Counted from the first letter of the stretch, positions 29,247 through 37,382 are shown. The stretch is DNA of 64,000 nucleotides from Pseudoalteromonas distincta (GCF_000814675.1 NZ_JWIG01000009.1:62001-126000), one strand, 5' to 3'. The notes: generated by a model not told the origin, from the letters alone. Numbers and translations: made by a program.

Positions 29247-29651
29247 ATGGCACGTAAACAACGTTTTCGTGAAGAAGAAGAAGCAGCGGTTGATATGACG
29301 CCAATGCTTGACATCGTATTTATCATGCTTATTTTCTTTATCGTAACTACATCGTTCGTTAAAGAGGCTGGTATCGAGGTCAATAAACCTAAAGCGGCTC
29401 AAGCTACTAAGCAAAAAAATGCTAACATTTTTATTGCTATTCGTAGTAACGGCGAGATCTGGATTGATAAACAGCAGGTTGATGTTGAACGTATTTCAGC
29501 AAAAATCGAAAGTTTATTAGCAGAACAACCTACTGAAGTTGTAATTTTGCAAGCTGATAAAGAAGCAAAACACGGCGTAGTGGTTAAAGTTATGGACCAG
29601 ATTAAAGCGACGGGTGATAACCTGAGAATTTCAATAGCTGGAGATCAGTAA
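29247..29651 (+). CDS. exbD2: ExbD2 subunit
   Basis: 134 aa. A charged cytoplasmic N-terminus is followed by a single membrane helix (about 20-40) with the essential aspartate Asp22 in DMTPMLDIVFIMLIFF, then a periplasmic domain. It forms the ion channel with ExbB2. An AGAGAGAG ribosome site precedes it. The stop overlaps the tonB2 start as TAATG. Confidence 0.94.
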   Translation: MARKQRFREEEEAAVDMTPMLDIVFIMLIFFIVTTSFVKEAGIEVNKPKAAQATKQKNANIFIAIRSNGEIWIDKQQVDVERISAKIESLLAEQPTEVVILQADKEAKHGVVVKVMDQIKATGDNLRISIAGDQ

Positions 29652-30268
29652 TGATTCGTTTTCTGTTTTCACTGATTGCAGGTGGGGCAGTTACTTTCGG
29701 CTTGTTCTACTTCATGGCATTCCTCATCTCTGGTGGGGCTGACCGTAATACGGAACAAAAAGAGCAGATCATAGTCGAAATAATGACGAATCCGCCTGAA
29801 TCTAAGGTGCAGGAGAGGAAGCGTGTACCGCCTCCTCCTCCGCCACCGCCAAAGCAGCCGCCTAAACCGCAGCCGCCACAGCCGGAAAATAATAATCCTA
29901 ATCCTGGTGCTATGTCATTTAATATGGGTAGTATCGATATAGGTAGTTCAGCTGGTGGATTGAGTGGTCCTGGTGCATTTGGACGAGATGGTGATGCGAC
30001 ACCTATCGTTCGTATAGAACCAAAATATCCAACGCAAGCAGCACGTGATGGTAAAGAAGGTTGGGTTCAACTTTCATTCACAATTGATGAGTTAGGTGGA
30101 GTAACTGACGTTGAAGTAATTGACGCAGATCCGAAACGTATCTTTGACCGTGAAGCTAAACGTGCACTGCGTAAGTGGAAGTACCGTCCTAAGATCATTG
30201 ACGGAAAACCACAGAAACAACCAGGTTTACAAGTTCAATTAGACTTTAAACTTAACCAAGGCAACTAA
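29651..30268 (+). CDS. tonB2: TonB2 energy transducer
   Basis: 205 aa. An N-terminal membrane helix (about 5-27) is followed by a short proline-rich linker (about residues 58-80, with eight consecutive prolines) and a C-terminal TonB domain (about 115-203; YPTQAARDGKEGWVQLSFTIDE, then ALRKWKYRPKIIDGK). It transfers energy from ExbBD to outer-membrane TonB-dependent receptors. The linker is shorter than in E. coli TonB, as is usual for TonB2 proteins. Which receptors it serves is not visible here. Confidence 0.95.
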   Translation: MIRFLFSLIAGGAVTFGLFYFMAFLISGGADRNTEQKEQIIVEIMTNPPESKVQERKRVPPPPPPPPKQPPKPQPPQPENNNPNPGAMSFNMGSIDIGSSAGGLSGPGAFGRDGDATPIVRIEPKYPTQAARDGKEGWVQLSFTIDELGGVTDVEVIDADPKRIFDREAKRALRKWKYRPKIIDGKPQKQPGLQVQLDFKLNQGN

Positions 30269-30279
30269 GGAGGCGAGTA

Positions 30280-31539
30280 ATGAGAAATTTTTCTAAAGTA
30301 ACTGCTCTTGCAATTCTTATGTCTGTGTCGGGTGCTACTTTAAGTGCATCTGTTTTAGCAGCGCCGGATTACGCAAAGATTGAAGAGCGTAAAAAAGCAA
30401 AAACTAAAATCATGGGCGAGCGTACTGGTAAAAAAGTAATTAAAGCATTTGATTTGTACAACGAAGAAAAAGTTGATGAAGCAATTGTTTTGCTTAGGGA
30501 AATTGACCCTTCGAATGACTTTGATAAAGCGACCGTAAATCGTTACTTAGGTAGCATGTACGCTCAAAAAGAAAAGTATGACGAAGCGATCAAGTACTCT
30601 AAGCAAGCCGTTGCACCTGATGTTTTAAACTTTGCTGACCAAGAACAGACACTTAAGTTGTTAGGTGACTTATACGCTGGTACAGATAAGTTCCAAGAAG
30701 CTAAAAAAGCATATTTAGCTTGGATGGACTTTACCGGTGAAGAGGACCCTACGGTTTATACACGTATTGCTCAAGCTAATTTCCAGCTACAGCAGTTTCG
30801 TGATGTTTTTGAACCAGCAGATAAGGCAATAAAACTTCAAAAAGAGCCAAATAAAAGCCCTTTCCAACTAAAATTAGCTGCATATTTTGAACTTAAAGAT
30901 TATGCAAACATGGTTAAAGTTGGCGAAGAAATTGTTCGTGTATGGCCTGATGATAAAAAAGCTTGGGTTAGCTTAGGTAAATATTACCTACAAACTGAAG
31001 ATTATTCTAAAGGTCTAGCAACTATGGAAGTTGCATACAAGAATGGTTACTTTGAAAATGAAGTTGAGTATAAAGTCTTATCTAACTTTTACTCTCTAAA
31101 TGAGATCCCTTTTAAAGCAGCTGTAACGCTAGAAAAGGCCATTAAGAGTGAAAAAGTAGAACGTACAAAGCAGAATGTTAGCGCGATTGCGAGTAATTAC
31201 CATCGCTCTAAAGATTTAGAAAAAGCTGCTAAGTACTACGAAGAAGCTGCTAAATTTGATGATGATGCTGAGTACTATCGCAAAGCTGGTTCATTACTTT
31301 TACAATCTGAAAAATTCAGTGCTGCTATTGTTCGCTTGAATAAAGCATTGGAGCTTGGCTCTGACAAAAAAGGCACAATTTATTCAGATTTAGCTGAAGC
31401 GTATTACTACCAAGGTAAGTATAAGCAAGCATATGCTGCAATTACTAAAGCTATGGATGACCCTCGCACACGTAAGTTTGCAAAAGGTTGGTCTACATAT
31501 ATTAAAGATAAAGCCGCTCGCAACGGTGTTAAAATTTAA
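30280..31539 (+). CDS. Exported TPR-repeat protein of the TonB2 cluster
   Basis: 419 aa. A signal peptide to about ASVLA-AP (residue 28) is followed by at least eight TPR-like helical repeats, for example YAQKEKYDEAIKYSKQA and LAEAYYYQGKYKQAYAAITKA. It is probably a periplasmic scaffold acting with TonB2; this gene regularly closes such clusters in Alteromonadales. AAGGAGG 7 nt before the ATG is one of the strongest ribosome sites in the window and overlaps the tonB2 stop. The operon terminator follows. Confidence 0.9.
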   Translation: MRNFSKVTALAILMSVSGATLSASVLAAPDYAKIEERKKAKTKIMGERTGKKVIKAFDLYNEEKVDEAIVLLREIDPSNDFDKATVNRYLGSMYAQKEKYDEAIKYSKQAVAPDVLNFADQEQTLKLLGDLYAGTDKFQEAKKAYLAWMDFTGEEDPTVYTRIAQANFQLQQFRDVFEPADKAIKLQKEPNKSPFQLKLAAYFELKDYANMVKVGEEIVRVWPDDKKAWVSLGKYYLQTEDYSKGLATMEVAYKNGYFENEVEYKVLSNFYSLNEIPFKAAVTLEKAIKSEKVERTKQNVSAIASNYHRSKDLEKAAKYYEEAAKFDDDAEYYRKAGSLLLQSEKFSAAIVRLNKALELGSDKKGTIYSDLAEAYYYQGKYKQAYAAITKAMDDPRTRKFAKGWSTYIKDKAARNGVKI

Positions 31540-31563
31540 TTTTAATTAGCTTAAGCAACTTAT

Positions 31564-31588
31564 AAAAAGCCCCTCTGGGGCTTTTTTT
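31564..31588 (+). terminator. Intrinsic terminator after the TonB2 operon
   Basis: Stem AAAAAGCCCC / GGGGCTTTTT with loop TCT. It ends only 12 nt before the next ATG. Confidence 0.93.
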
Positions 31589-31600
31589 ATTGGAACTACT

Positions 31601-32644
31601 ATGTATAAGAAGCTCTTTTTATCATCATTACTGTGCCTATTTTTAGCTGCATGTTCAAAGCAGCCTCAACCTTATGAGTCGTTTGAGGACGCACAAGTCG
31701 CTTTAAAAGCTTTAAACATGGCGCTTGTACAAACAGGTGCGACTAAAGGCAATAACATTGAAAAAGATCAATTGGTTTTCTCTGATGCTTACTTAACAAA
31801 ACGCCATACTATTTATCAGAGCCTAATGGGTATGGAGCTTAATCTAAATCAAATTGCGCAAGTGAACTATTTGGTAATTGCAGAGCGTTTCCCTGAACGC
31901 TACTTTAATTGGCCGGCCCAAGTAAATGTGTTAAAAAACATGCTTGCTTTTGAAGGCTCAAAAAACACACCGGATAATGTTATTACTTGGCTCAAGTTAA
32001 CCCAAGATACCCTAGACAGTGCTCAACAAAGCAATTTAAAGCTGAACAAGGTTGAACTTACATTGTTACAAAGCTATTTATTAAGTGCGATAGCAAGTAA
32101 CAATGTTCAACCAGCGCTTAAAAGCCATATAAGAGCTTTTAGCGATTATTTAGCTAGTTATAAGCCAAGAGGAAGTGTGGGTCTAAGAGGTCTGCCAAAT
32201 GGCACTCAGTGGTATCAGAGTAAACTTAATTACTTTAGTGGCGAAGTACATTCACCGTTAGAATGGGTTACTCTTTTAAACGAAAAAATAAAAGTATTAG
32301 ATCGTGTTGAATTCGACAGTAAGCTGCCAACTTCTCACCAAAAATCGTTTTTAGTTCAGTATTTATCTGATGAAAAATTAATAGAAGGCTTAGATTGGCA
32401 AGCTAACTATCAAGACTTACCTGCAATGGCGAGCGCTATGGATATGTCTGATAAAGATAAAACATTGATGCTTGCGATGATGGAATCAGATATAGGTATT
32501 CACTACCATGCGTGGACTTTGCCTCAAGCAAAGGTGAACCTTATAAAGCGCCTACAAATGAGTCCAGAAGAAGCACAGTACTTGGTTGAAGATATAATTC
32601 TCTACCCTGGGCAATCATTTAGCTTCATACAACACATTATATAA
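31601..32644 (+). CDS. Lipoprotein related to DUF885 but lacking the HE-x-x-x-GHH site
   Basis: 347 aa. The lipobox LFLAAC makes Cys18 the lipidated residue. Two stretches recall DUF885: GLRGLPNGTQWYQSKLNYF in the middle (about 195-215) and the C-terminal run DIGIHYHAWTLPQAKVN ... EDIILYPGQSFSF. DUF885 proteins are normally 550-600 aa with a zinc-type HEAIPGHH motif between these two parts; that section is missing. The protein is probably non-catalytic. It starts 12 nt after the TonB2-operon terminator, so it depends on read-through. Confidence 0.78.
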   Translation: MYKKLFLSSLLCLFLAACSKQPQPYESFEDAQVALKALNMALVQTGATKGNNIEKDQLVFSDAYLTKRHTIYQSLMGMELNLNQIAQVNYLVIAERFPERYFNWPAQVNVLKNMLAFEGSKNTPDNVITWLKLTQDTLDSAQQSNLKLNKVELTLLQSYLLSAIASNNVQPALKSHIRAFSDYLASYKPRGSVGLRGLPNGTQWYQSKLNYFSGEVHSPLEWVTLLNEKIKVLDRVEFDSKLPTSHQKSFLVQYLSDEKLIEGLDWQANYQDLPAMASAMDMSDKDKTLMLAMMESDIGIHYHAWTLPQAKVNLIKRLQMSPEEAQYLVEDIILYPGQSFSFIQHII

Positions 32645-32660
32645 TGATTTGAAAGTGCGC

Positions 32661-32987
32661 TTATTGTGCGCACTTTGTACACCGTTGAGTTGCGGGGTCT
32701 AGTTCAAGTGACTCAGCTGATATTTTTTCTTCACAATCACAGCAGTAGCCATACTGGCCAATTTCTATTTGACTTAGTGCGGCTTCTAGTTTGGTCATGC
32801 GACTGATTAAAAGTGCATACTCAGGGCCTAACTTCTCTGCTGCGCAGTCTAACCATTCATTATTTGCTGTATTAGCTAAAATTTGTATTAAATGGTGATG
32901 TGCAGGGTAAGCTGATTTAGAAAGCATGGTTAATATATTTAATTTAACTTGTGCTATTTCATCGTTAAGTCTTTTTTGATGATGCAT
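32661..32987 (-). CDS. DksA/TraR-family C4 zinc-finger protein
   Basis: 108 aa. A helical N-terminal part (residues 1-75) precedes the C-terminal zinc finger YGYCCDCEEKISAESLELDP ... CTKC, the DksA/TraR signature. E. coli DksA is 151 aa, so this is a shorter TraR-like member. Family members enter the secondary channel of RNA polymerase and alter initiation, but whether this one does is not shown. The gene lies alone between convergent and codirectional neighbours. Confidence 0.87.
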   Translation of the reverse strand: MHHQKRLNDEIAQVKLNILTMLSKSAYPAHHHLIQILANTANNEWLDCAAEKLGPEYALLISRMTKLEAALSQIEIGQYGYCCDCEEKISAESLELDPATQRCTKCAQ

Positions 32988-33048
32988 TATCAGTACAACC
33001 TTATTAAATGGGCTTTACGTTATACTGATATTATCTAGAGTCTTTAAG

Positions 33049-34029
33049 TTAGTCGTTATGATTTGAATCAAGTTGCGGTGCTTTGGCATATTTATTTAAT
33101 ATGCTCGCCACATCTTCTTTACTTTTTAAACGTCTGATTTCATCAAACAAATCGATAGCTTGCGGGTATTGGCGTTTTAGATAACCAAGCCATTGTTTAG
33201 TACGTGAAGCAAAATATTTTTCATCCTTCGCGGGGTCTTGATGAATAGCTGAGTGAATTAAGTGATAAATAATATGCTCCCACTCAAGGCCATCATATTG
33301 CTCATTATTCACATGAGCTTTAATTTTTTTTGCTAAATCAGGGTGCGAAAGGGCGCCACGACCAAGCATTAAATCAGTGCACCCACTTCGTTTTTGACAA
33401 AGCATTGCGTCTTCTACTTGCCAAATTTCACCATTGGCAACAACGGCAATATTCTTACCTTTTATTATTGGTGGAATTTTTTCCCAATAAGCTGGCGGGT
33501 TATAACCATCACGTTTGGTTCTGGCGTGAATAGCTACACTATTTGCACCTGCGCTTACCACAGCATCAACAATCTCTTGGCTGTTACTGTCATCATCAAA
33601 GCCTAAGCGAATTTTTGCACTTACTTCATGTTCATCATCTACAGCATCTCGGACTGCTTTAATAATCGTATACATATGGTCAGGGTCTTTAAGCAGTACA
33701 GCCCCCCCTCGGCTACGATTAACTGTTTTTGCTGGGCAACCAAAATTTAGATCGACCCCATGGGACCCTAATGCGATTGCTCTTATTGCATTTTCGGCTA
33801 ACGGATTTGCTTCTTGACCGAGTAATTGAACACGCACAGGAGTACCTGCTCGTGTAAATCCATTATTATGTAGTTCAGGGCAAAATCGATGAAAAACTTT
33901 GTCAGGTAAGCATGTTTCAACCACTCTTACAAACTCTGTAACGCACAAATCGAACCCACCAATGTCTGTGAGTAATTGGCGCATTTTAAAATCAACGACA
34001 CCTTCCATAGGTGCTAAAACAAGTTTCAT
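33049..34029 (-). CDS. dusC: tRNA-dihydrouridine(16) synthase
   Basis: 326 aa. FMN-dependent reductase that makes dihydrouridine at U16 of tRNA. The N-terminal MKLVLAPMEGVVDFKMR, the catalytic-cysteine motif LNFGCPAKTVNRSRGGAVLLKD (Cys98 region) and the FMN loop VVANGEI are clear. The NFGCPAKTVN form and the length fit the DusC branch better than DusA or DusB. TAAGGAG lies 6 nt before the ATG. It is divergent from the hvfA-like gene. Confidence 0.93.
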   Translation of the reverse strand: MKLVLAPMEGVVDFKMRQLLTDIGGFDLCVTEFVRVVETCLPDKVFHRFCPELHNNGFTRAGTPVRVQLLGQEANPLAENAIRAIALGSHGVDLNFGCPAKTVNRSRGGAVLLKDPDHMYTIIKAVRDAVDDEHEVSAKIRLGFDDDSNSQEIVDAVVSAGANSVAIHARTKRDGYNPPAYWEKIPPIIKGKNIAVVANGEIWQVEDAMLCQKRSGCTDLMLGRGALSHPDLAKKIKAHVNNEQYDGLEWEHIIYHLIHSAIHQDPAKDEKYFASRTKQWLGYLKRQYPQAIDLFDEIRRLKSKEDVASILNKYAKAPQLDSNHND

Positions 34030-34192
34030 AAGGAGATTAATTTTGATAAAAAACTGGAGGCATAGTTTACCTGTAAATCACACATTGATAAATCTGTAAT
34101 TACCGACCATATTTAATGTAGAAATTGCAAAAGTAAATATTATGAAAATAAATGAAAGTTTTTATTTTTGTACGGGTCTACTTAAGCATACA

Positions 34193-34220
34193 AGCAATTT
34201 AAAAATACATTTTTATTGCT
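34193..34220 (+). promoter_or_regulatory. Leader hairpin upstream of the EGKCG precursor gene
   Basis: AGCAAT and AAAAA pair with TTTTT and ATTGCT around a TACA loop, with a 2-nt bulge. It ends 36 nt before the ATG. No metal-regulator or ECF-type promoter was recognised in the 226 nt upstream of the precursor. Confidence 0.4.
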
Positions 34221-34255
34221 GAGATTTACAATCCTTGATTAAAGAGAGTCATAAA

Positions 34256-34753
34256 ATGAATACAGTTAAAAAAAATACAATCGCGTTAACTTTAGGTGCA
34301 GTAGTAGTTGGCTCTGCAAGTTTTGTATCTGCAGATGTACAAGCTAACCCATTTGAGTTTCAACAACTAGTAACAGGTTACCAATTAGATGCTGCAGAAG
34401 GTAAGTGCGGTGAAGGCAAATGTGGCGGTGACGCAAAAGATAAAAAAGAAGGTAAATGCGGCGAAGGCAAATGTGGTGGCGACGCAAAAGATAAAAAAGA
34501 AGGCAAATGCGGCGAAGGCAAATGTGGCGGCGATGCAAAAGGTAAAAAAGAAGGTAAATGTGGCGAAGGCAAATGTGGTGGCGACGCAAAAGATAAAAAA
34601 GAAGGTAAATGCGGCGAAGGTAAGTGTGGCGGCGATGCAAAAGACGCAAAAGCTAAAACAGAAGGCAAATGTGGTGAAGGTAAATGTGGCGGCGACGCTA
34701 AAAAAACTAAAAAAGAAGGTAAGTGCGGCGAAGGTAAATGTGGTGGCCGTTAA
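34256..34753 (+). CDS. hvfA: HvfA-type RiPP precursor with fourteen EGKCG motifs
   Basis: 165 aa from the ATG at 34256, preceded by AAAGAGAG; a TTG at 34235 is less likely. Residues 1-30 form a signal peptide (MNTVKKNTIALTLGAVVVG), with cleavage near VSA-DV or VQA-NP. A short spacer (NPFEFQQLVTGYQLDAA) leads to seven units, each EGKCGEGKCGG plus a Lys/Asp/Ala linker, from residue 48 to the end: fourteen EGKCG motifs and fourteen cysteines in the core. In Haemophilus HvfA, EGKCG cysteines are modified by the MNIO enzyme HvfB with HvfC to give copper-binding groups. Export followed by metal capture or protection is therefore likely here. Confidence 0.92.
   Translation: MNTVKKNTIALTLGAVVVGSASFVSADVQANPFEFQQLVTGYQLDAAEGKCGEGKCGGDAKDKKEGKCGEGKCGGDAKDKKEGKCGEGKCGGDAKGKKEGKCGEGKCGGDAKDKKEGKCGEGKCGGDAKDAKAKTEGKCGEGKCGGDAKKTKKEGKCGEGKCGGR
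34397..34750 (+). repeat. In-frame tandem repeats, 51 bp, about seven copies
   Basis: Units begin at codons 48, 65, 82, 99, 116, 136 and 154. The first four are 17 codons, the next two 20 and 18, and the last is cut to 12. The second cysteine of every pair is TGT, while the first is TGC in five of seven units, so copies keep position-specific codons while differing at other silent sites. Confidence 0.95.
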
Positions 34754-34778
34754 TATCTTATTCTAAATAAGTTATGCT

Positions 34779-34805
34779 AAAAGGGCCCTAAGGCCCTTTT
34801 TTTTT
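34779..34805 (+). terminator. Intrinsic terminator/attenuator between precursor and enzyme genes
   Basis: Stem AAAAGGGCC / GGCCCTTTT with loop CTAA and nine T in all. It ends 15 nt before the hvfB-like ATG, leaving no room for a separate promoter, so the enzymes must be made by read-through. Confidence 0.92.
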
Positions 34806-34820
34806 AAGTTAGAGGTAGTT

Positions 34821-35678
34821 ATGATACAAACTCAAAGTAAAGATTTTGGGATGGTGGGCCTTGGCCTACGACGAGAAATGCTTGATGAGCTGCTTGAGCA
34901 TGTACCTAATCAAGTAGACTTTTTAGAAGTTGCGCCAGAGAACTGGTTAAAACTAGGTGGACGCTTTAAAAAACAATTTAAAACATTAACCGATGCTAAT
35001 AATTTTGTGTGTCATGGATTATCACTGTCTATCGGTTCTCCAGAACCTCTTGATGTTGAATTTGTTAAGTCTTTAAAAGTGTTTTTTGAAGAGCACAATA
35101 TAAAAATTTTTAGTGAGCACTTAAGTTACTGCTCCGGTACAGGGCATATGTATGACTTAATGCCCATTCCATTTACACAAGATGCTATAGCACATGTTGT
35201 TCCTCGTATTAAACAAGTTCAAGACATACTAGAGCAGCAAATTGCGATAGAAAATGTTTCCTATTATGGCGCGCCTGGACAGCAATTATCAGAACTTGAA
35301 TTTACGAATATTATTTTAGAGCAAGCTGACTGCAAACTTTTACTTGATGTGAATAACATTTATGTTAATTCGATAAATCATGGCTACAACGCGCAAGCAT
35401 TTTTAACTGGGTTACCTTCTAATCGTATAGCCTATGGGCATGTTGCTGGCCATTATAATGAGGCTGATGACTTAATTGTTGATACACATGGCGCTGATGT
35501 GATTGATCCTGTTTGGGAGCTACTCGATAAAGCATACGAAGTGCATGGCGTATTTCCAACCTTGCTTGAGCGCGATTTTAATATTCCTACCATGAATGTT
35601 TTAACCAAAGAGTTAGATATAATTCATGATCTACAAGCTAAACACTTTGATTCAACTGTTTCAAAACAACGAGCTTAA
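34821..35678 (+). CDS. hvfB: MNIO (DUF692) peptide-modifying enzyme, HvfB-type
   Basis: 285 aa, TIM-barrel multinuclear non-heme iron oxidase. Metal-ligand candidates in family order are His65 (CHG), His100 (SEH), Glu144 (IEN), Asp176 (LLDVNN), His187, His207 and His211 (GHVAGH), Asp221 and His223 (DTHG) and Glu250 (LLERD), so the active site looks intact. It should oxidise the EGKCG cysteines of the precursor upstream. Homologues have been reported to form oxazolone/thioamide pairs (HvfB) or thiooxazoles (bufferin enzymes); the product here cannot be read from sequence. AGAGGTAG precedes the ATG. Confidence 0.94.
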   Translation: MIQTQSKDFGMVGLGLRREMLDELLEHVPNQVDFLEVAPENWLKLGGRFKKQFKTLTDANNFVCHGLSLSIGSPEPLDVEFVKSLKVFFEEHNIKIFSEHLSYCSGTGHMYDLMPIPFTQDAIAHVVPRIKQVQDILEQQIAIENVSYYGAPGQQLSELEFTNIILEQADCKLLLDVNNIYVNSINHGYNAQAFLTGLPSNRIAYGHVAGHYNEADDLIVDTHGADVIDPVWELLDKAYEVHGVFPTLLERDFNIPTMNVLTKELDIIHDLQAKHFDSTVSKQRA

Positions 35679-35714
35679 TATAAGCCTTTATAAATATTAA
35701 AAGAGTGCCTGGTT

Positions 35715-36467
35715 ATGAGCTTTATTGAAATACAAAACGAATTTATGGCGCATATTCGCGAGCCTAAAAAAAATAAAAAGCCCAGCGGTATCGAAGACAG
35801 GCGTATGGCCATTTATCGCGACCTATTTTTTAATAACATGGAAGGTTTTATATCATCAGGCTTTCCGGTATTAAAAACCTTATATACAGACAAGCAATGG
35901 CTGGTTCTTGTACGCCAGTTTTTTAGCGAATATGATTGTCATTCGCCGTACTTTTTAGATATAGCAGGGGAGTTTATTAATTACTTATCAAGTGATTATA
36001 AAATGAAAAGATACGATCCCGTGTTTATGCTAGAACTTGCACATTATGAGTGGGTAGAGCTAGATGTATCCATTGCACACGAAGATGAGCAAGAGCAAAA
36101 ATTACAAACAACAGCGCTTACTAGTTCAGCTTTATATTTATCGAAAACGGCAAGAAATTTAAGTTATCAATTTCCGGTTCAAAATATTAGCAATCGCTTT
36201 AAACCAAAAGAGCCATCACCTCAGCCTAATTATTTTGTTGTATATAGAGATGAAGATGATGACGTTCAATTTCTGGCTACGAATGCGATGACAGCTTTGC
36301 TATTGTCAATCATAGAGGCAAGCGAAGGCGCGACATTTGACAACGTCTGCCAACAGGTATTAGCTCATGCACCACAATTTAATGCAGAGCAAATTACTCA
36401 AGGTGCACTGGTTACTCTTAATGCTATGGTTGAACGAGGAGTAATTGTGACAAAAAATCAAGACTAA
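35715..36467 (+). CDS. hvfC: DUF2063 partner protein, HvfC-type
   Basis: 250 aa. The N-terminal DUF2063 helical domain (about residues 5-95) has RRMAIYRDLFFNNMEGFISSGFPVL and FLDIAGEFINYL. The C-terminal part (about 140-245) resembles a winged-helix or precursor-recognition fold. In related systems this protein binds the MNIO enzyme and presents the precursor peptide. It lies 36 nt after the hvfB-like gene on the same strand. The DoxX-like fourth gene often found with hvfABC is absent. Confidence 0.92.
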   Translation: MSFIEIQNEFMAHIREPKKNKKPSGIEDRRMAIYRDLFFNNMEGFISSGFPVLKTLYTDKQWLVLVRQFFSEYDCHSPYFLDIAGEFINYLSSDYKMKRYDPVFMLELAHYEWVELDVSIAHEDEQEQKLQTTALTSSALYLSKTARNLSYQFPVQNISNRFKPKEPSPQPNYFVVYRDEDDDVQFLATNAMTALLLSIIEASEGATFDNVCQQVLAHAPQFNAEQITQGALVTLNAMVERGVIVTKNQD

Positions 36468-36539
36468 GGTCTTTATTGATGATTTTACATCGTCTATTAT
36501 GGCAGCCTTATTTGCCGTGCTTAATAAAAGGTTGTACCA

Positions 36540-36662
36540 ATGTCAGATGATAAAGACTTTAAAGATCCGTTCAACGCTACTTACTTTCTTGCTTTTTTAG
36601 CTGTATTTGCAGGGATTGGTTGTTTAAATGCAATATTAGGCTGGATCACTAGCTTAACGTAA
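36540..36662 (+). CDS. Small single-pass membrane protein (40 aa)
   Basis: A short frame begins MSDDKDFKDPFNATYF and continues into one hydrophobic helix (about residues 15-34, with LAVFAGIGCLNAILGW). AAAAGG 9 nt before the ATG is a good ribosome site. Acidic N-terminus, helix, short tail: this is the usual look of small inner-membrane proteins. It lies 72 nt after the hvfC-like gene and may belong to the same transcript. The family is not recognised. Confidence 0.62.
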   Translation: MSDDKDFKDPFNATYFLAFLAVFAGIGCLNAILGWITSLT

Positions 36663-36833
36663 AATGTATAGCGTTTATTAAGGCTGTTGCTAACTTCAGC
36701 CTTGAACCACTTTATTTTAATTACCCCGTCCATATTTAATACTTCTTTTATAATAACGCCAAACTCGCAATTAAAGGTTAGTTAAGGTTATAATCACCTG
36801 CTTTGTAATATAAACAATTGAGCAGTTAAAATT

Positions 36834-37379
36834 ATGACTCAAGTAACACCAGCAATTATCAAAAACAGCATAACTACAATTGCTGATTATCCAAAAGCGG
36901 GCATTATGTTTCGCGATGTAACCACTTTAATGGCAAATCCAGAAGCCTTTAAAGCAACTATTGACGCGTTTATCGCAGAATATAAAGATCAGGGCTTTAC
37001 TAAAATCATAGGCACAGAATCCCGTGGTTTTATTTTTGGTGCGCCATTGTCTTATGCGTTAGGCATTCCGTTTATTCCAGTACGTAAACCAGGTAAGTTA
37101 CCACGCGAAGTTATTCGCCAAGATTACTTACTTGAGTACGGTGAAGACACGCTAGAACTGCATGTAGATGCAATTGTACCTGGCGACAAAGTATTACTAG
37201 TTGATGACCTATTAGCAACTGGTGGCACAATTGAAGCCACAGCTAAGTTAGTTAATAAACTAGGTGGCGAAGCCACAGATGCAGCATTTGTTGTATCACT
37301 ACCAGAACTTGGTGGCGAGCAGCGCATCAAAAAAATGGGTATTAAAATCCTAAAATTGGTTGAATTCGAAGGCGAGTAA
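36834..37379 (+). CDS. apt: Adenine phosphoribosyltransferase
   Basis: 181 aa, nearly the E. coli length (183). It salvages adenine to AMP using PRPP. The PRPP-binding loop [13 protein letters not shown] and the adenine-loop segment [18 protein letters not shown] are intact. The dnaX start follows 3 nt after the stop, the same order as in E. coli. Confidence 0.96.
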   Translation: MTQVTPAIIKNSITTIADYPKAGIMFRDVTTLMANPEAFKATIDAFIAEYKDQGFTKIIGTESRGFIFGAPLSYALGIPFIPVRKPGKLPREVIRQDYLLEYGEDTLELHVDAIVPGDKVLLVDDLLATGGTIEATAKLVNKLGGEATDAAFVVSLPELGGEQRIKKMGIKILKLVEFEGE

Positions 37380-37382
37380 TCG

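Noticed and set aside
32651..32677. Hairpin AAAGTGCGC / GCGCACTTT as a terminator of the lipoprotein gene
   Set aside because: No T run follows on either strand and it overlaps the stop of the convergent zinc-finger gene. Termination is possible but not supported.
34344..34668. Minus-strand frames across the EGKCG repeats (Pro/Ser/His-rich translations), and the possibility of a CRISPR array there
   Set aside because: The repeats are contiguous 51-bp in-frame coding units without unique spacers. The minus-strand peptides are simple readings of the same repeats.
36680..36703. Hairpin AAGGCTG / CAGCCTT after the 40-aa membrane protein
   Set aside because: Seven-bp stem with a 10-nt loop and no T run; too weak to call a terminator.
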